Assembly: GCA_029555965.1 (NCBI GenBank)
Contig: JAKQHY010000134.1
Span: forward strand, 1-51,153
DNA: 51,153 nt
Direction: 5' to 3'
From: Chloroflexota bacterium
GTDB taxonomy: Bacteria; Chloroflexota; Anaerolineae; B4-G1; SLSP01
Positions 35,286 through 43,281 of the stretch are shown in pieces. The notes under the pieces are model-generated. The model saw nothing but the letters and a program-made list of their open reading frames with translations. It was not told the DNA's origin and did no database searches. The stretch's first letter is position 1; each line of letters begins with the position of its first letter. The position numbers were made by a program, and so were the translations under genes.

Positions 35286-36790
35286 AACACCTTCTCACTT
35301 GCCTCTTCAGACAACCGCACAAGCGCCGCCGTCAAAGCGATCATAAACCATAAAAGGGTTACGTGGGCGCGAGTAGCAAAAACATCGCTGCGCATATGCG
35401 AGCAATATCCCCCCAGAGCGCCCAACAAAGTGGCCGCCACCATGAAAACCTGGGCGTCCCGTTGACGGATGAGAGCCTTCACATTGTGAAATGCCGTCGT
35501 CGCCAACATACTGAGAAAAACCAATAATCCCCCGATCCCCAATTCCGCCCATATCAGCCAATAATGATTATGGACAATATACACGTATTTGCGCTGCACC
35601 CCCACCAGTTCGGGCGGCAAATAATCAAATTTTCTGACATCGAAATTATTGGCGCCGACCCCGGTGAACGGTTGGTCGCGGATCATATTGAAGGCCATCT
35701 CATTGCCGATCCGCCGCGAGTCTACCGATCCCCGATCATCCCCGGTCAAGCGCGTGATAATCGGTTTTGAAAACGCCGCCACCACGATCAGACCCAGAAA
35801 GCCCAGCGTGGCAATTTGACGACGACCAATCCCCTTCCATACGTTCAACAGGGCCACAATGGAAATCCCCAGCAGCAACGCCAACCAACCGCTGCGCGAA
35901 AAAGTCAAAATGAGCGCCACAACGCCAAATCCTAAAGCCGCCAAGGCCACCCAGCGTAGCCATAACTTCTGGCGGGTGTAAAGCAAGTAACCGCCCATCG
36001 CAATGACAATGGAGGGGGTCAGCCATATCGCCGCGCCATTGGGCGAACCAAAAGTGCCCGAGACTCTGGAGCCTCCCACACTCCCGCTGGTGTCAGCATA
36101 ACTACCGGCGCTGATTCCGGCAAATTCGACCCGTATGCCGGTCACATATAAAAATGCCATAAAGACACTCTCTAACAACAGGCATACAATCCAGGTGGTG
36201 AAAATCAACCGTAAATCATCCCACGTTTTCACATGATTGATAACATACACGTACATCAAAAACACTTGCACAAGTCCGAAAATACTATAGAGACTAAAAG
36301 GTACATCTTCGGCCCGCACAATGGAAACCACATTCATAAGAATAAAAAAGGCCAAGGGTAATGCGGTTGATTTCAGCCAGTAAATGCCTGATTTTTTGCG
36401 CTCCGCAATCCAAACGACATAGCCCACAATCAATAGAAGGGTCAGCAATGACACGGTGTAGCCGGTAGGGCCGCCGGCATGATTGCCGCGATTTTGGATG
36501 GCAACATCAAACTCCAAAACAGTGTCAACCACCACGGAACTGAGGACAATCTTCTTTATATCCCCAATGAGCAACACAAACACGATCCCCACAATGCCCA
36601 TCACCAGAGCGCCGATCCACTTTGTGGGCAAGTCCCGAATAAGGACAACCAAAACACCAAGTACCAGCCCCACAAGAATGGGAAGGCCCACCTCGATCAG
36701 ATGTGCATCAGAAATGACAGCGCCAACAGATGCGAAGAAAGACCTTACACGCCTCCCTACTCGGGCGCTCGAAAGTCCGACCTCATTCAT
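35264..36790 (-). CDS. O-antigen polymerase/ligase-like membrane protein (Wzy/WaaL family)
   Basis: 508 residues from the ATG at 36790, which overlaps the kinase gene's end by 8 bases; a longer frame would run well into that gene. About 11-12 membrane helices. Family signs are LTFSRSGWLALLLG and, in the large extracytoplasmic loop, FTGVGANNFDVRKF followed by VHNHYWLIWAELGIGGLL, the His-containing motif of the O-antigen ligase domain. It probably polymerises flipped repeat units outside the membrane, with Wzz controlling length; a ligase role cannot be excluded. The next gene (amidotransferase-like) overlaps its end by 22 bases. Confidence 0.88.
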   Translation of the reverse strand: MNEVGLSSARVGRRVRSFFASVGAVISDAHLIEVGLPILVGLVLGVLVVLIRDLPTKWIGALVMGIVGIVFVLLIGDIKKIVLSSVVVDTVLEFDVAIQNRGNHAGGPTGYTVSLLTLLLIVGYVVWIAERKKSGIYWLKSTALPLAFFILMNVVSIVRAEDVPFSLYSIFGLVQVFLMYVYVINHVKTWDDLRLIFTTWIVCLLLESVFMAFLYVTGIRVEFAGISAGSYADTSGSVGGSRVSGTFGSPNGAAIWLTPSIVIAMGGYLLYTRQKLWLRWVALAALGFGVVALILTFSRSGWLALLLGISIVALLNVWKGIGRRQIATLGFLGLIVVAAFSKPIITRLTGDDRGSVDSRRIGNEMAFNMIRDQPFTGVGANNFDVRKFDYLPPELVGVQRKYVYIVHNHYWLIWAELGIGGLLVFLSMLATTAFHNVKALIRQRDAQVFMVAATLLGALGGYCSHMRSDVFATRAHVTLLWFMIALTAALVRLSEEASEKVLCPESSS

Positions 36791-38336
36791 AAATGAAGCC
36801 CTTACCGCCCTTCTGCATAAAAACAAATCCAAAAACATTGGTGTGGCTGGCCTGCAACTGTCGCAGCGTGGCAAGCACCTGCTCCCGTTTAGAATACCCC
36901 TGGCGCACGACCAGCACCACGCCATCCACCTTGGGCGCAAGGACCAAAACGTCCGCCAGACTCAACACGGGCGGCGCATCCAACACGAGCGTATATCCCT
37001 GCGTGACCAAATACCCCAATAATTCCTCCATCTCGGACGAAGCCAGCAAGGCCGTAGGGTCTGTCACTTTAGAACCGCTGCCGATGACGGATAAACGCGG
37101 CAAGAGCGTCGGCACAGATACCTGGGTAATAGCCTCTGGAGAAAGCGGCACACGCTCGCTCAACACATCACTCAGTCCCGGATGAACATAGTCAGACTTC
37201 CCTAACTTAAACTTTTGCAAAAGGGTGGGACGTCGCAAATCCACTTCCACCAAAAACACATATTGCCCCCGCTCGGTCATTGTGTGCGCCAAATTGATCG
37301 CTACGGTAGACTTCCCTTCCCCAACCACCGCGCTTGTAATCAAAATCGTCTGCGAGGCCGTAATACCCTTAACCGCCGGCAAATTGACGGCTAACAAACG
37401 ATAGGCTTCTGAAATCGCCTGTTGCGTCGTATCTTCCAGGCCATCATCCATAGCATCCATAGATAACAGGCCCACCGGCAGCACCCCTAACACAGGCGTA
37501 TTGGTCATATATTCTAATTGCTGCGCACTGTGAATACGGGTGTCCAAGTTCTCTAAAATCAACGCCACCGCAATCCCGCCGGATGCCCCGACCGCAAGGC
37601 CGATGCCGATCTCCATCAACCCCAATGAATTCGACGGCTCCGTCGGCAACGAGGCCGGCGAGATCAACGCAACGCTATTAGCGCGCAACGACTCATTTAG
37701 GCGGGTAGTTTCATAACGGTCCAACAACCGATCATAAGAATCCTCAGCAAAGGCAATTTTGCTCTCAAGCGCCTCAATATCAACAGTAGGCTCAGCCTCA
37801 CTTAGCGCAATGCTCAACTGGCGTCGATCCGCCTGAATCTGTTGATCCACACTGATCATCTGTTCCTCGATAATCATCAAAGAGCTTTTACTACTGCCCA
37901 CATAGATATTTTGAGCATACTCCATCAACAGCAACGCCAACATGTTCGCCAAATCACGCGCCAAAAAGGGATTACCATCTTCGACTGCAATTGAGATTAA
38001 TTCCGTATCGGGAACAACCTCTACCACCACATTCTCCCGCAACTCCGCAATACTTACCAAAATGTCATGGGAGGGCAGCCGCCTTACAGCTTCCTTTAAT
38101 GTGGGACTGCTTCGCAGAACGTAACTATACGTGTTGAGTAGCCGCTTGCTATAATCCTCCCGTGTGTTGAAATCCTGTACCCCCACATCCAACAACACCC
38201 GCACAGTCGCTCGTGCTGTGTAGCGGGGTGGAAGGAGAAAACCCGCCGTGGTCACAATCAGAAAAACCACGGCAATGACAATCAGAATCACAAAAAGCCG
38301 GCGCTTCAATATATCAAGATAAAGTTGTAGTTCCAT
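36783..38336 (-). CDS. Wzz chain-length determinant fused to a BY-kinase-type ATPase
   Basis: 517 residues. A first membrane helix at about 13-35, a Wzz-type extracytoplasmic domain (RYTARATVRVLLD; coiled coil about 155-215), a PTEPSN proline segment and a second helix at about 240-261. Then a cytoplasmic CapB/CpsD-like ATPase: Walker A VVGEGKST (337-344), Walker A' FLVEVDLRRP (361-370, with Glu where Asp is usual) and Walker B YTLVLDAPPV. No C-terminal tyrosine cluster is present; the protein ends GFIYE with a single Tyr. Second gene after the initiating transferase, with a hairpin terminator between. It should set polymer length, perhaps without the normal phosphotyrosine cycle. Confidence 0.9.
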   Translation of the reverse strand: MELQLYLDILKRRLFVILIVIAVVFLIVTTAGFLLPPRYTARATVRVLLDVGVQDFNTREDYSKRLLNTYSYVLRSSPTLKEAVRRLPSHDILVSIAELRENVVVEVVPDTELISIAVEDGNPFLARDLANMLALLLMEYAQNIYVGSSKSSLMIIEEQMISVDQQIQADRRQLSIALSEAEPTVDIEALESKIAFAEDSYDRLLDRYETTRLNESLRANSVALISPASLPTEPSNSLGLMEIGIGLAVGASGGIAVALILENLDTRIHSAQQLEYMTNTPVLGVLPVGLLSMDAMDDGLEDTTQQAISEAYRLLAVNLPAVKGITASQTILITSAVVGEGKSTVAINLAHTMTERGQYVFLVEVDLRRPTLLQKFKLGKSDYVHPGLSDVLSERVPLSPEAITQVSVPTLLPRLSVIGSGSKVTDPTALLASSEMEELLGYLVTQGYTLVLDAPPVLSLADVLVLAPKVDGVVLVVRQGYSKREQVLATLRQLQASHTNVFGFVFMQKGGKGFIYE

Positions 38337-38421
38337 AATTATCTTTTCTTTGAATCATAGATAGCAGCAAGCCCAGCGAGTGCCAAACCTGCCTTTAATT
38401 AAAAACCTTCGCCTTACACAG

Positions 38422-38455
38422 AAAAAGTCCCACCGCACTTACAGAGGGACTTTTT
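38422..38455 (-). terminator. Intrinsic terminator or attenuator inside the EPS locus
   Basis: Perfect 10-bp stem (38422-38431 with 38446-38455, 14-base loop) followed on the minus strand by a TTTTTC tract. It sits between the initiating sugar transferase and the Wzz/kinase gene. It could lower expression of everything downstream unless read through. Confidence 0.7.
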
Positions 38456-38510
38456 CTATTCTACTTCAATTTATCGAGTCCACCAGTTGCCAACAAAATT
38501 CAGTTCCCCT

Positions 38511-39212
38511 CTATCCTGCCCCATCGCGCAACACTATCGCAAAGAATGTTTGCCAGATAATCTTCAAATCCAATACCAAACTTTGATTCTGCACATACTC
38601 TATATCGTATTGTACAATACGATCAAAAGAAATACTACTCCGACCACGCACCTGCGCCAGACCGGTAATGCCAGGCAAAACTTCCAAACGCTCATAATGC
38701 CAGGATTGATAGGCTTCCACTTCCCAGGGCACATTCGGACGTGGGCCGATCAGACTCATTTCTCCCTTGAGAATGTTCAAAACTTGCGGCAATTCATCCA
38801 GACTGGTTTTGCGCAAAATACGCCCCACGCGCGTAACCTCTGAGGCCTGAAAAGGTTTATACAGCTTGGCAGTTTCCTCCCTACCACTGCCACTTTTTTC
38901 CCCATCCCCTACCTGTCCCTGGACAAACTTTTGCATCATCTCACGATGTTTACTATTATCCAGGTTGTGACGCATCGTGCGAAACTTGTAAATCTTAAAA
39001 AGCTTGCCGTCCTTCCCTATTCTGTCTTGGACAAAAATTGCCGGTCCAGGTGAATCCAGGCGGATTAAAATAGCACAGCAAAGCATCACCGGCGCGAGAA
39101 AAGGAGCCAGCAATATACAAAAAAGCAAATCCATCACTCGCTTCAAAACCTGATACCGGCTTATTCCATAAGAAGAAAGGACGCCCGGTTGCCGTGTAAT
39201 AACCACATCCAT
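38511..39212 (-). CDS. Initiating sugar-phosphate transferase (WbaP/PglC-like)
   Basis: 233 residues from the ATG at 39212, preceded by a G7 Shine-Dalgarno; an upstream TTG (39233) is less likely. Features: one hydrophobic re-entrant helix ([20 protein letters not shown]), then [50 protein letters not shown] with the essential Asp-Glu pair, and SLIGPRP...[12 protein letters not shown]. These are the hallmarks of the bacterial sugar transferase family that loads the first sugar phosphate on undecaprenyl phosphate. An insert of about 30 polar residues (about 84-115) is longer than in minimal PglC. First gene of the locus, divergent from the SIS-domain gene. Confidence 0.92.
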   Translation of the reverse strand: MDVVITRQPGVLSSYGISRYQVLKRVMDLLFCILLAPFLAPVMLCCAILIRLDSPGPAIFVQDRIGKDGKLFKIYKFRTMRHNLDNSKHREMMQKFVQGQVGDGEKSGSGREETAKLYKPFQASEVTRVGRILRKTSLDELPQVLNILKGEMSLIGPRPNVPWEVEAYQSWHYERLEVLPGITGLAQVRGRSSISFDRIVQYDIEYVQNQSLVLDLKIIWQTFFAIVLRDGAG

Positions 39213-39482
39213 TTCCCCCCCTTTGCCTACCAAATGATTGCCCTGCCTCCCTACACTTACAACAATTCAATCACATTCTACCCTAGTTGGTGTAATCGGC
39301 AGGTATAAAAAATGTATCAAAATCCCTAAAATCTCATCGTCTCTTTTTACCGACGTGATGTATTGCTTATATGATAGGGCATACAGATTTGAAAAGGATT
39401 TGAAAAAGGTTAAAATTTTCCAGAAATTGCCTGACTCTCTGGAAGACAATGCTATAATTTAGCCACAAATGGGAGGAAATCC
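39213..39482. promoter_or_regulatory. Divergent promoter region between the EPS locus and the SIS gene
   Basis: 270 AT-rich bases without a gene. For the plus strand, TGC-TATAAT (39450-39458) is an extended -10 element; TTGCCT lies 20 bases upstream, rather far for a -35. GGGAGG (39471-39476) is the ribosome binding site of the SIS gene. For the minus strand, a TAGAAT box (39275-39280) is a weak candidate start for the EPS operon. Repeated TTTGAAAA-type motifs near 39388-39410 could be regulatory, but no dyad operator was recognised. Confidence 0.5.
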
Positions 39483-40520
39483 ATGATGTCAACCCTAAAA
39501 AAAGAACTCTACGAACAACCCACCGTCGTCGCGCGCCTGCTGGAGCGCGAAAGTGAGAACGTCGCCCGCATCACAGCGACGCTGCGCGGCCAGTTCCACC
39601 ACGTGGTGATTGCCGCGCGCGGCACGTCCGACAACGCCGCCCGTTACGCGCAATACCTCTTCGGCGCGCATAACCAGACGCAGGTGGCGCTGGCGACGCC
39701 GTCACTATTCACGCTTTACCAACAGCCGCCCCAGTTGGCGGGCGCGCTGGTGATCGGCATCTCCCAGTCGGGGCAGTCGCCGGACATCGTATCCGTCGTC
39801 GCCGAAGGTCGGCGGCAGGGACGCCCCACGCTCGCCATCGTCAACGACGCCGACTCCCCCCTGGCCCGCGCCGCCGAGTACGTCATCCCCCTGCACGCCG
39901 GGCCGGAACTGGCCATCGCCGCCTCCAAGACGTACACCGCCTCGCTGGCGGTGTTGGCGCTCTTCTCGTGTCACCTCAGCGGCGACACAACCGCCCTGGC
40001 CCAACTGCGCGACTTGCCGGCCCGCCTGGCCGAGACGCTCTCCGGCGTCGCCCCACTCCTGCCGCGCATCGAGCGCTACCGCTTTATGACGCGCTGCGCC
40101 GTCATCGGGCGCGGCTTCAATTACGCCACCGCCTTCGAGGTCGCCCTCAAAGTCAAAGAACTGACGCGCGTCGTCGCCGAACCATATTCGTCGGCGGATT
40201 TCCGCCACGGCCCCATCGCTATCGTGGACGAGGCCTTCACCGTGCTGCTGGTCGCCCCCAAGGGCGCGGTCGCCGGTGATTTGCGCGCGCTCGTCGCCGA
40301 CTTGCAGCGCCTCAAGGCCGAACAGGTCATCATCTCCGACGACGAAGCGCTCCTGGCGCAGGCGCACCTGGCGCTGCCGCTGCCCACCGATGTCTCGGAG
40401 TGGCTCACGCCGCTCATCGCGGTGCTGCCGGGACAACTGTTCGCCATGACCCTGGCACAGGTCAAAGGCGCCGACCCCGACCACCCCCTGGGCCTGACAA
40501 AGGTGACAGAAACGCTATAA
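39483..40520 (+). CDS. Double SIS-domain sugar-phosphate isomerase/deaminase-like protein
   Basis: 345 residues with two SIS domains, like the isomerase half of GlmS without the glutaminase part. First SIS: VVIAARGTSDNAARYAQYLF and LVIGISQSGQSPDIVSVVAE. Second: CAVIGRGFNYATAFEVALKV and SSADFRHGPIAIV, which has RHGP where GlmS has KHGP, as in NagB-II / AgaS-like glucosamine-6-phosphate deaminases. It probably converts an aminosugar phosphate and may feed or drain the precursor pool of the EPS locus. GGAGG lies 6 bases before the ATG; a second ATG follows directly. It has an extended -10 promoter. Confidence 0.83.
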   Translation: MMSTLKKELYEQPTVVARLLERESENVARITATLRGQFHHVVIAARGTSDNAARYAQYLFGAHNQTQVALATPSLFTLYQQPPQLAGALVIGISQSGQSPDIVSVVAEGRRQGRPTLAIVNDADSPLARAAEYVIPLHAGPELAIAASKTYTASLAVLALFSCHLSGDTTALAQLRDLPARLAETLSGVAPLLPRIERYRFMTRCAVIGRGFNYATAFEVALKVKELTRVVAEPYSSADFRHGPIAIVDEAFTVLLVAPKGAVAGDLRALVADLQRLKAEQVIISDDEALLAQAHLALPLPTDVSEWLTPLIAVLPGQLFAMTLAQVKGADPDHPLGLTKVTETL

Positions 40521-40523
40521 TTC

Positions 40524-40558
40524 CGTCAAACGTCAACGTGAAAACTTGACGTTTGACG
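40524..40558. repeat. Perfect 13-bp hairpin of GTCAAAC-type units
   Basis: Bases 40524-40536 and 40546-40558 are exact reverse complements around a 9-base loop, 4 bases beyond the SIS-gene stop. Each arm is a repeated GTCAAAC/GTCAA unit. It may act as a terminator without a U-tract, or belong to the same class as the other gene-end repeats in this window. Confidence 0.7.
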
Positions 40559-40588
40559 TCTCCCAATTACCAAACTTTTCGGAGAACT

Positions 40589-41452
40589 ATGCTCTACATT
40601 ACCTATTTCCTAAACGGTTTTTTGATGATCGCCATCGGCGTCGGTTGGGGCCTTCTGCTCACCCGCAAATTCGGCCTCGGTTGGCGGCTGTATGGTATCG
40701 GCGCGTTGACGTTTATTGCTTCACAGGTCGTCCATATTCCGTTAAATATGCTGCTGACGTGGCTGTTCAAGGAAGGCATCCTGCCCACGCCGCCGGAGGC
40801 CTGGCAACTGGCGTTCAACTGCGTCGTCCTGGGGCTTTCCGCCGGCCTCTGTGAGGAAGGCGCGCGCTATCTCGTGTACCGCTGGTGGGCCAAAAACGCG
40901 CGCTCGTGGCGCACCGGCCTGCTCTTTGGCGCCGGGCACGGCGGTGTCGAGGCGCTCATCCTCGGCGTGATGGTGCTCTTCGGCTTCTTCCAAATGGTCG
41001 CCATGAAAAACATAGACCTCGCCGCGGTAGTCCCTGCCGACCAAGTGACCCTGGCTCAACAGCAAATCGCCGCCTACTGGTCGGCCAACTGGTACGACAC
41101 GCTGCTGGGTGCGGTGGAACGCTTCTTCACCGTGCCCCTGCACCTGGCGTGCGCCGTGCTGGTCCTGCAAACCTTCACGCGCCGCCGCTGGATTTGGCTG
41201 CCGCTGGCGATAGGCTGGCACGCGCTGGCCGACGGGGTCATCGTCGCCATCTACACGCTGCACGGCGCCTACATCGCCGAAATCGCCGTCGCCGCCTTCT
41301 CCCTGGCGAGCGTCGCCATTATCTGGGCGCTGCGCCAACCGGAGCCGACGCCGGAGCCGGAGCCGGGGCCGCCGACCCCGCCGGTCGCCGTGGCGTCCTT
41401 GACGCCCCAGGAAGTCACTGCCGCAACGCTAGAGGAAAGCCGGTATAACTGA
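40589..41452 (+). CDS. YhfC-family intramembrane metalloprotease-like protein
   Basis: 287 residues from the ATG at 40589 with GGAG just upstream; an in-frame earlier start at 40553 lies next to the hairpin and lacks a ribosome site. About seven membrane helices. Possible metal/active-site motifs are LCEEGARYLVYRW (paired Glu), GAGHGGVEALILG and IGWHALADGVI, matching the conserved E/E, HxxxE and H motifs of the YhfC/PrsW-like superfamily. The tail is Pro/Glu rich and ends LEESRYN. The ABC transporter gene starts 2 bases after the stop, so it may process or protect a peptide handled by that transporter; this is inferred from position only. Confidence 0.78.
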   Translation: MLYITYFLNGFLMIAIGVGWGLLLTRKFGLGWRLYGIGALTFIASQVVHIPLNMLLTWLFKEGILPTPPEAWQLAFNCVVLGLSAGLCEEGARYLVYRWWAKNARSWRTGLLFGAGHGGVEALILGVMVLFGFFQMVAMKNIDLAAVVPADQVTLAQQQIAAYWSANWYDTLLGAVERFFTVPLHLACAVLVLQTFTRRRWIWLPLAIGWHALADGVIVAIYTLHGAYIAEIAVAAFSLASVAIIWALRQPEPTPEPEPGPPTPPVAVASLTPQEVTAATLEESRYN

Positions 41453-41453
41453 G

Positions 41454-42371
41454 ATGATGATCCACACCGAAAATCTAACCAAGCAATTCAACACCGTGTT
41501 GGCCGTAGACCGGCTGACGCTGGACATCGCCGAAGGCGAAGTCTTCGGCTTTTTAGGGCCGAACGGCGCCGGCAAGACCACCACCGTGCGCATGTTGACC
41601 ACCCTGATCGGCCCAACGAGCGGCGCGGCGACCATCAACGGCCATCAGGTGGGCCGGGACGATCAGGCCATCCGGCGCATCGTGGGCATTCTCACCGAAA
41701 GCCCCGGCCTGTACGACAATCTGAGCGCGGAACACAATCTGCACATCTACGCCAGCCTGTACGAAGTCGCAGACGCTGCCGGGCAGATTGAGAAGTACCT
41801 GCGCCTCTTCGATCTTTGGGAGCGCCGCTTCGATCCTACCGCCACCTATTCCAAAGGGATGAAGCAGAAGCTCGCCATTGCCCGCGCCCTGCTGCACGAG
41901 CCGCGTGTGCTGTTCCTGGACGAACCCACCTCCGGCCTTGACCCAGAGGCGGCGCGATTGGTGCGCGAGTCCATCGCCGGGCTGCGCAAGGAGGGCCGCA
42001 CCATCTTCCTCTGCACGCACAACCTGGACGAGGCCGACCGGCTCTGCGACCGCATCGGCGTCTTCAAGACGCGCATGCTGGTGATGGACACGCCGGCCCG
42101 TCTGCGCTCGCAGTTGTTCGGGCGGCGCGTCGTGTTCCACCTGCGCCAGGCCGATGATGCGATGGCCGCCGCCGTCGCCCGCCTGCCCTTTGTGCAGGCC
42201 GCCCAGACGGTCGAAAACAAAGTCCTGGTCACGCTGGACGACCCTGAAGTCCACAACCCCGATATCGTCCGCGCGCTGGTGGGATTAGGCGCCGACGTCC
42301 AATTCGTCGGCGAACTGCGCCGTTCGTTGGAGGATGTGTACTTGCAATTGATGAAAGGGAGTAAGGAGTAA
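41454..42371 (+). CDS. ABC transporter ATP-binding protein (ABC-2 / NatA-like)
   Basis: 305 residues. Walker A GPNGAGKTT, Q-loop region RIVGILTESPGLYDNL, signature YSKGMKQKLAIARALL (in place of LSGGQ, common for this subfamily), Walker B VLFLDEPTSGLD and switch His in CTHNLDEADRL. The C-terminal 80 residues form the regulatory extension seen in NatA/DrrA-like exporters. It partners with the permease gene 65 bases downstream. The last codons (Ser-Lys-Glu) and the TAA stop lie in a GTAAGGA heptamer array, so the C-terminus is encoded by repeat sequence. Confidence 0.92.
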   Translation: MMIHTENLTKQFNTVLAVDRLTLDIAEGEVFGFLGPNGAGKTTTVRMLTTLIGPTSGAATINGHQVGRDDQAIRRIVGILTESPGLYDNLSAEHNLHIYASLYEVADAAGQIEKYLRLFDLWERRFDPTATYSKGMKQKLAIARALLHEPRVLFLDEPTSGLDPEAARLVRESIAGLRKEGRTIFLCTHNLDEADRLCDRIGVFKTRMLVMDTPARLRSQLFGRRVVFHLRQADDAMAAAVARLPFVQAAQTVENKVLVTLDDPEVHNPDIVRALVGLGADVQFVGELRRSLEDVYLQLMKGSKE

Positions 42372-42418
42372 GGAGTAAGGAGTAAGGAGTACGCACACTC
42401 ATTTCTCATTTCTCATTT
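42361..42418. repeat. GTAAGGA and CTCATTT heptamer arrays at the end of the ABC ATPase gene
   Basis: Four GTAAGGA units run from 42361 to 42388 and three CTCATTT units from 42398 to 42418. The ATPase stop codon (42369-42371) is inside the first array. The CTCATTT block closely matches the one at about 5051-5099 near the sigma gene. Confidence 0.8.
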
Positions 42419-42436
42419 CTCCATTGTGAGGAATCT

Positions 42437-43243
42437 ATGAACAAAATCAAAACCATTATCAAAAAAGAATGGGCTGAAGTCTTTAAGAATCGTTGGGTGT
42501 TGTTCTCGGTCATTTTTATGCCGCTGCTGATGACGGCGATCCCGCTGGTGATGCTCGGCGTGATGCGCACGGATACCAGTATGGAGATGGATATTGACAG
42601 CGGTCTGGACGCGGGCGTGCCGGAGGCGTTCCGCTCCTTCTGCCCGGAGGACCTCAGCGGCAGCGAGTGCTTCCAGGTGTACATGGTCAGTCAGTTTATG
42701 CTACTGTTTATGATCACGCCGTTGATCCTCCCCGTCAACATCGCCGCCTACTCTATCGTGGGCGAAAAGACCACGCGCAGTCTCGAACCGCTGCTGGCGA
42801 CGCCGATCACCACGATGGAATTGCTCGCCGGGAAGAACCTGGCTGCCGTCATCCCCGCCGTCGCAGCGACCTGGCTGGGATTTCTTATCTATGCCATCGG
42901 CGCGCGGCTCTTGATCGTCAGCGATAAGGTGGTCGCCGCGCTGCTCAACCCGCTGTGGTGGCTGGGGATTATCGTCGGCGGGCCGCTGCTCGCCATCCTT
43001 TCCGTCAACTTCAGTCTGATGGTTTCATCGCGCGTCAACGACCCGCGCGTGGCCGAGCAGCTCTCGGCGGTGGTGATCATGCCGCTGATGGTGTTATTCT
43101 TCGGCCAGATTGCCGGCTTCCTGATTCTCAACACCCTGCTCGTCATTGTCTTGATCCTGCTGCTAATCGCGGTGGATGCTTTGCTGGTTTACCTGGGCGT
43201 GCGGCTGTTTCAACGCGAGACGATTCTGACGCGCTGGAAGTAA
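42437..43243 (+). CDS. ABC-2-type transporter permease
   Basis: 268 residues with about six membrane helices. The first helix follows IKKEWAEVFKNRWVLFSVIF, a typical ABC-2 permease opening. A short extracytoplasmic loop has two Cys (FCPEDLSGSEC) that may form a disulfide. The segment IVGEKTTRSLEPLLATPITT matches the conserved cytoplasmic loop of this family (EK...LLATP). GAGGA precedes the ATG. It forms the membrane part of the transporter with the ATPase upstream; drug, sodium or lipid export are all possible. Confidence 0.9.
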   Translation: MNKIKTIIKKEWAEVFKNRWVLFSVIFMPLLMTAIPLVMLGVMRTDTSMEMDIDSGLDAGVPEAFRSFCPEDLSGSECFQVYMVSQFMLLFMITPLILPVNIAAYSIVGEKTTRSLEPLLATPITTMELLAGKNLAAVIPAVAATWLGFLIYAIGARLLIVSDKVVAALLNPLWWLGIIVGGPLLAILSVNFSLMVSSRVNDPRVAEQLSAVVIMPLMVLFFGQIAGFLILNTLLVIVLILLLIAVDALLVYLGVRLFQRETILTRWK

Positions 43244-43281
43244 CCCCACGGAGTGAGTAAGTTTTTCATCAGGAGACAACG

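Noticed and set aside
35264-36940. Longer start for the Wzy/WaaL-like gene at 36940
   Set aside because: It would overlap the kinase gene by about 160 bases and add a Cys/Arg-rich stretch unlike a membrane protein start.
14422-39212. A complete exosortase/PEP-CTERM system
   Set aside because: Gene content is similar, but no multi-helix exosortase gene and no PEP-CTERM tail was found; the giant protein ends without a membrane helix.
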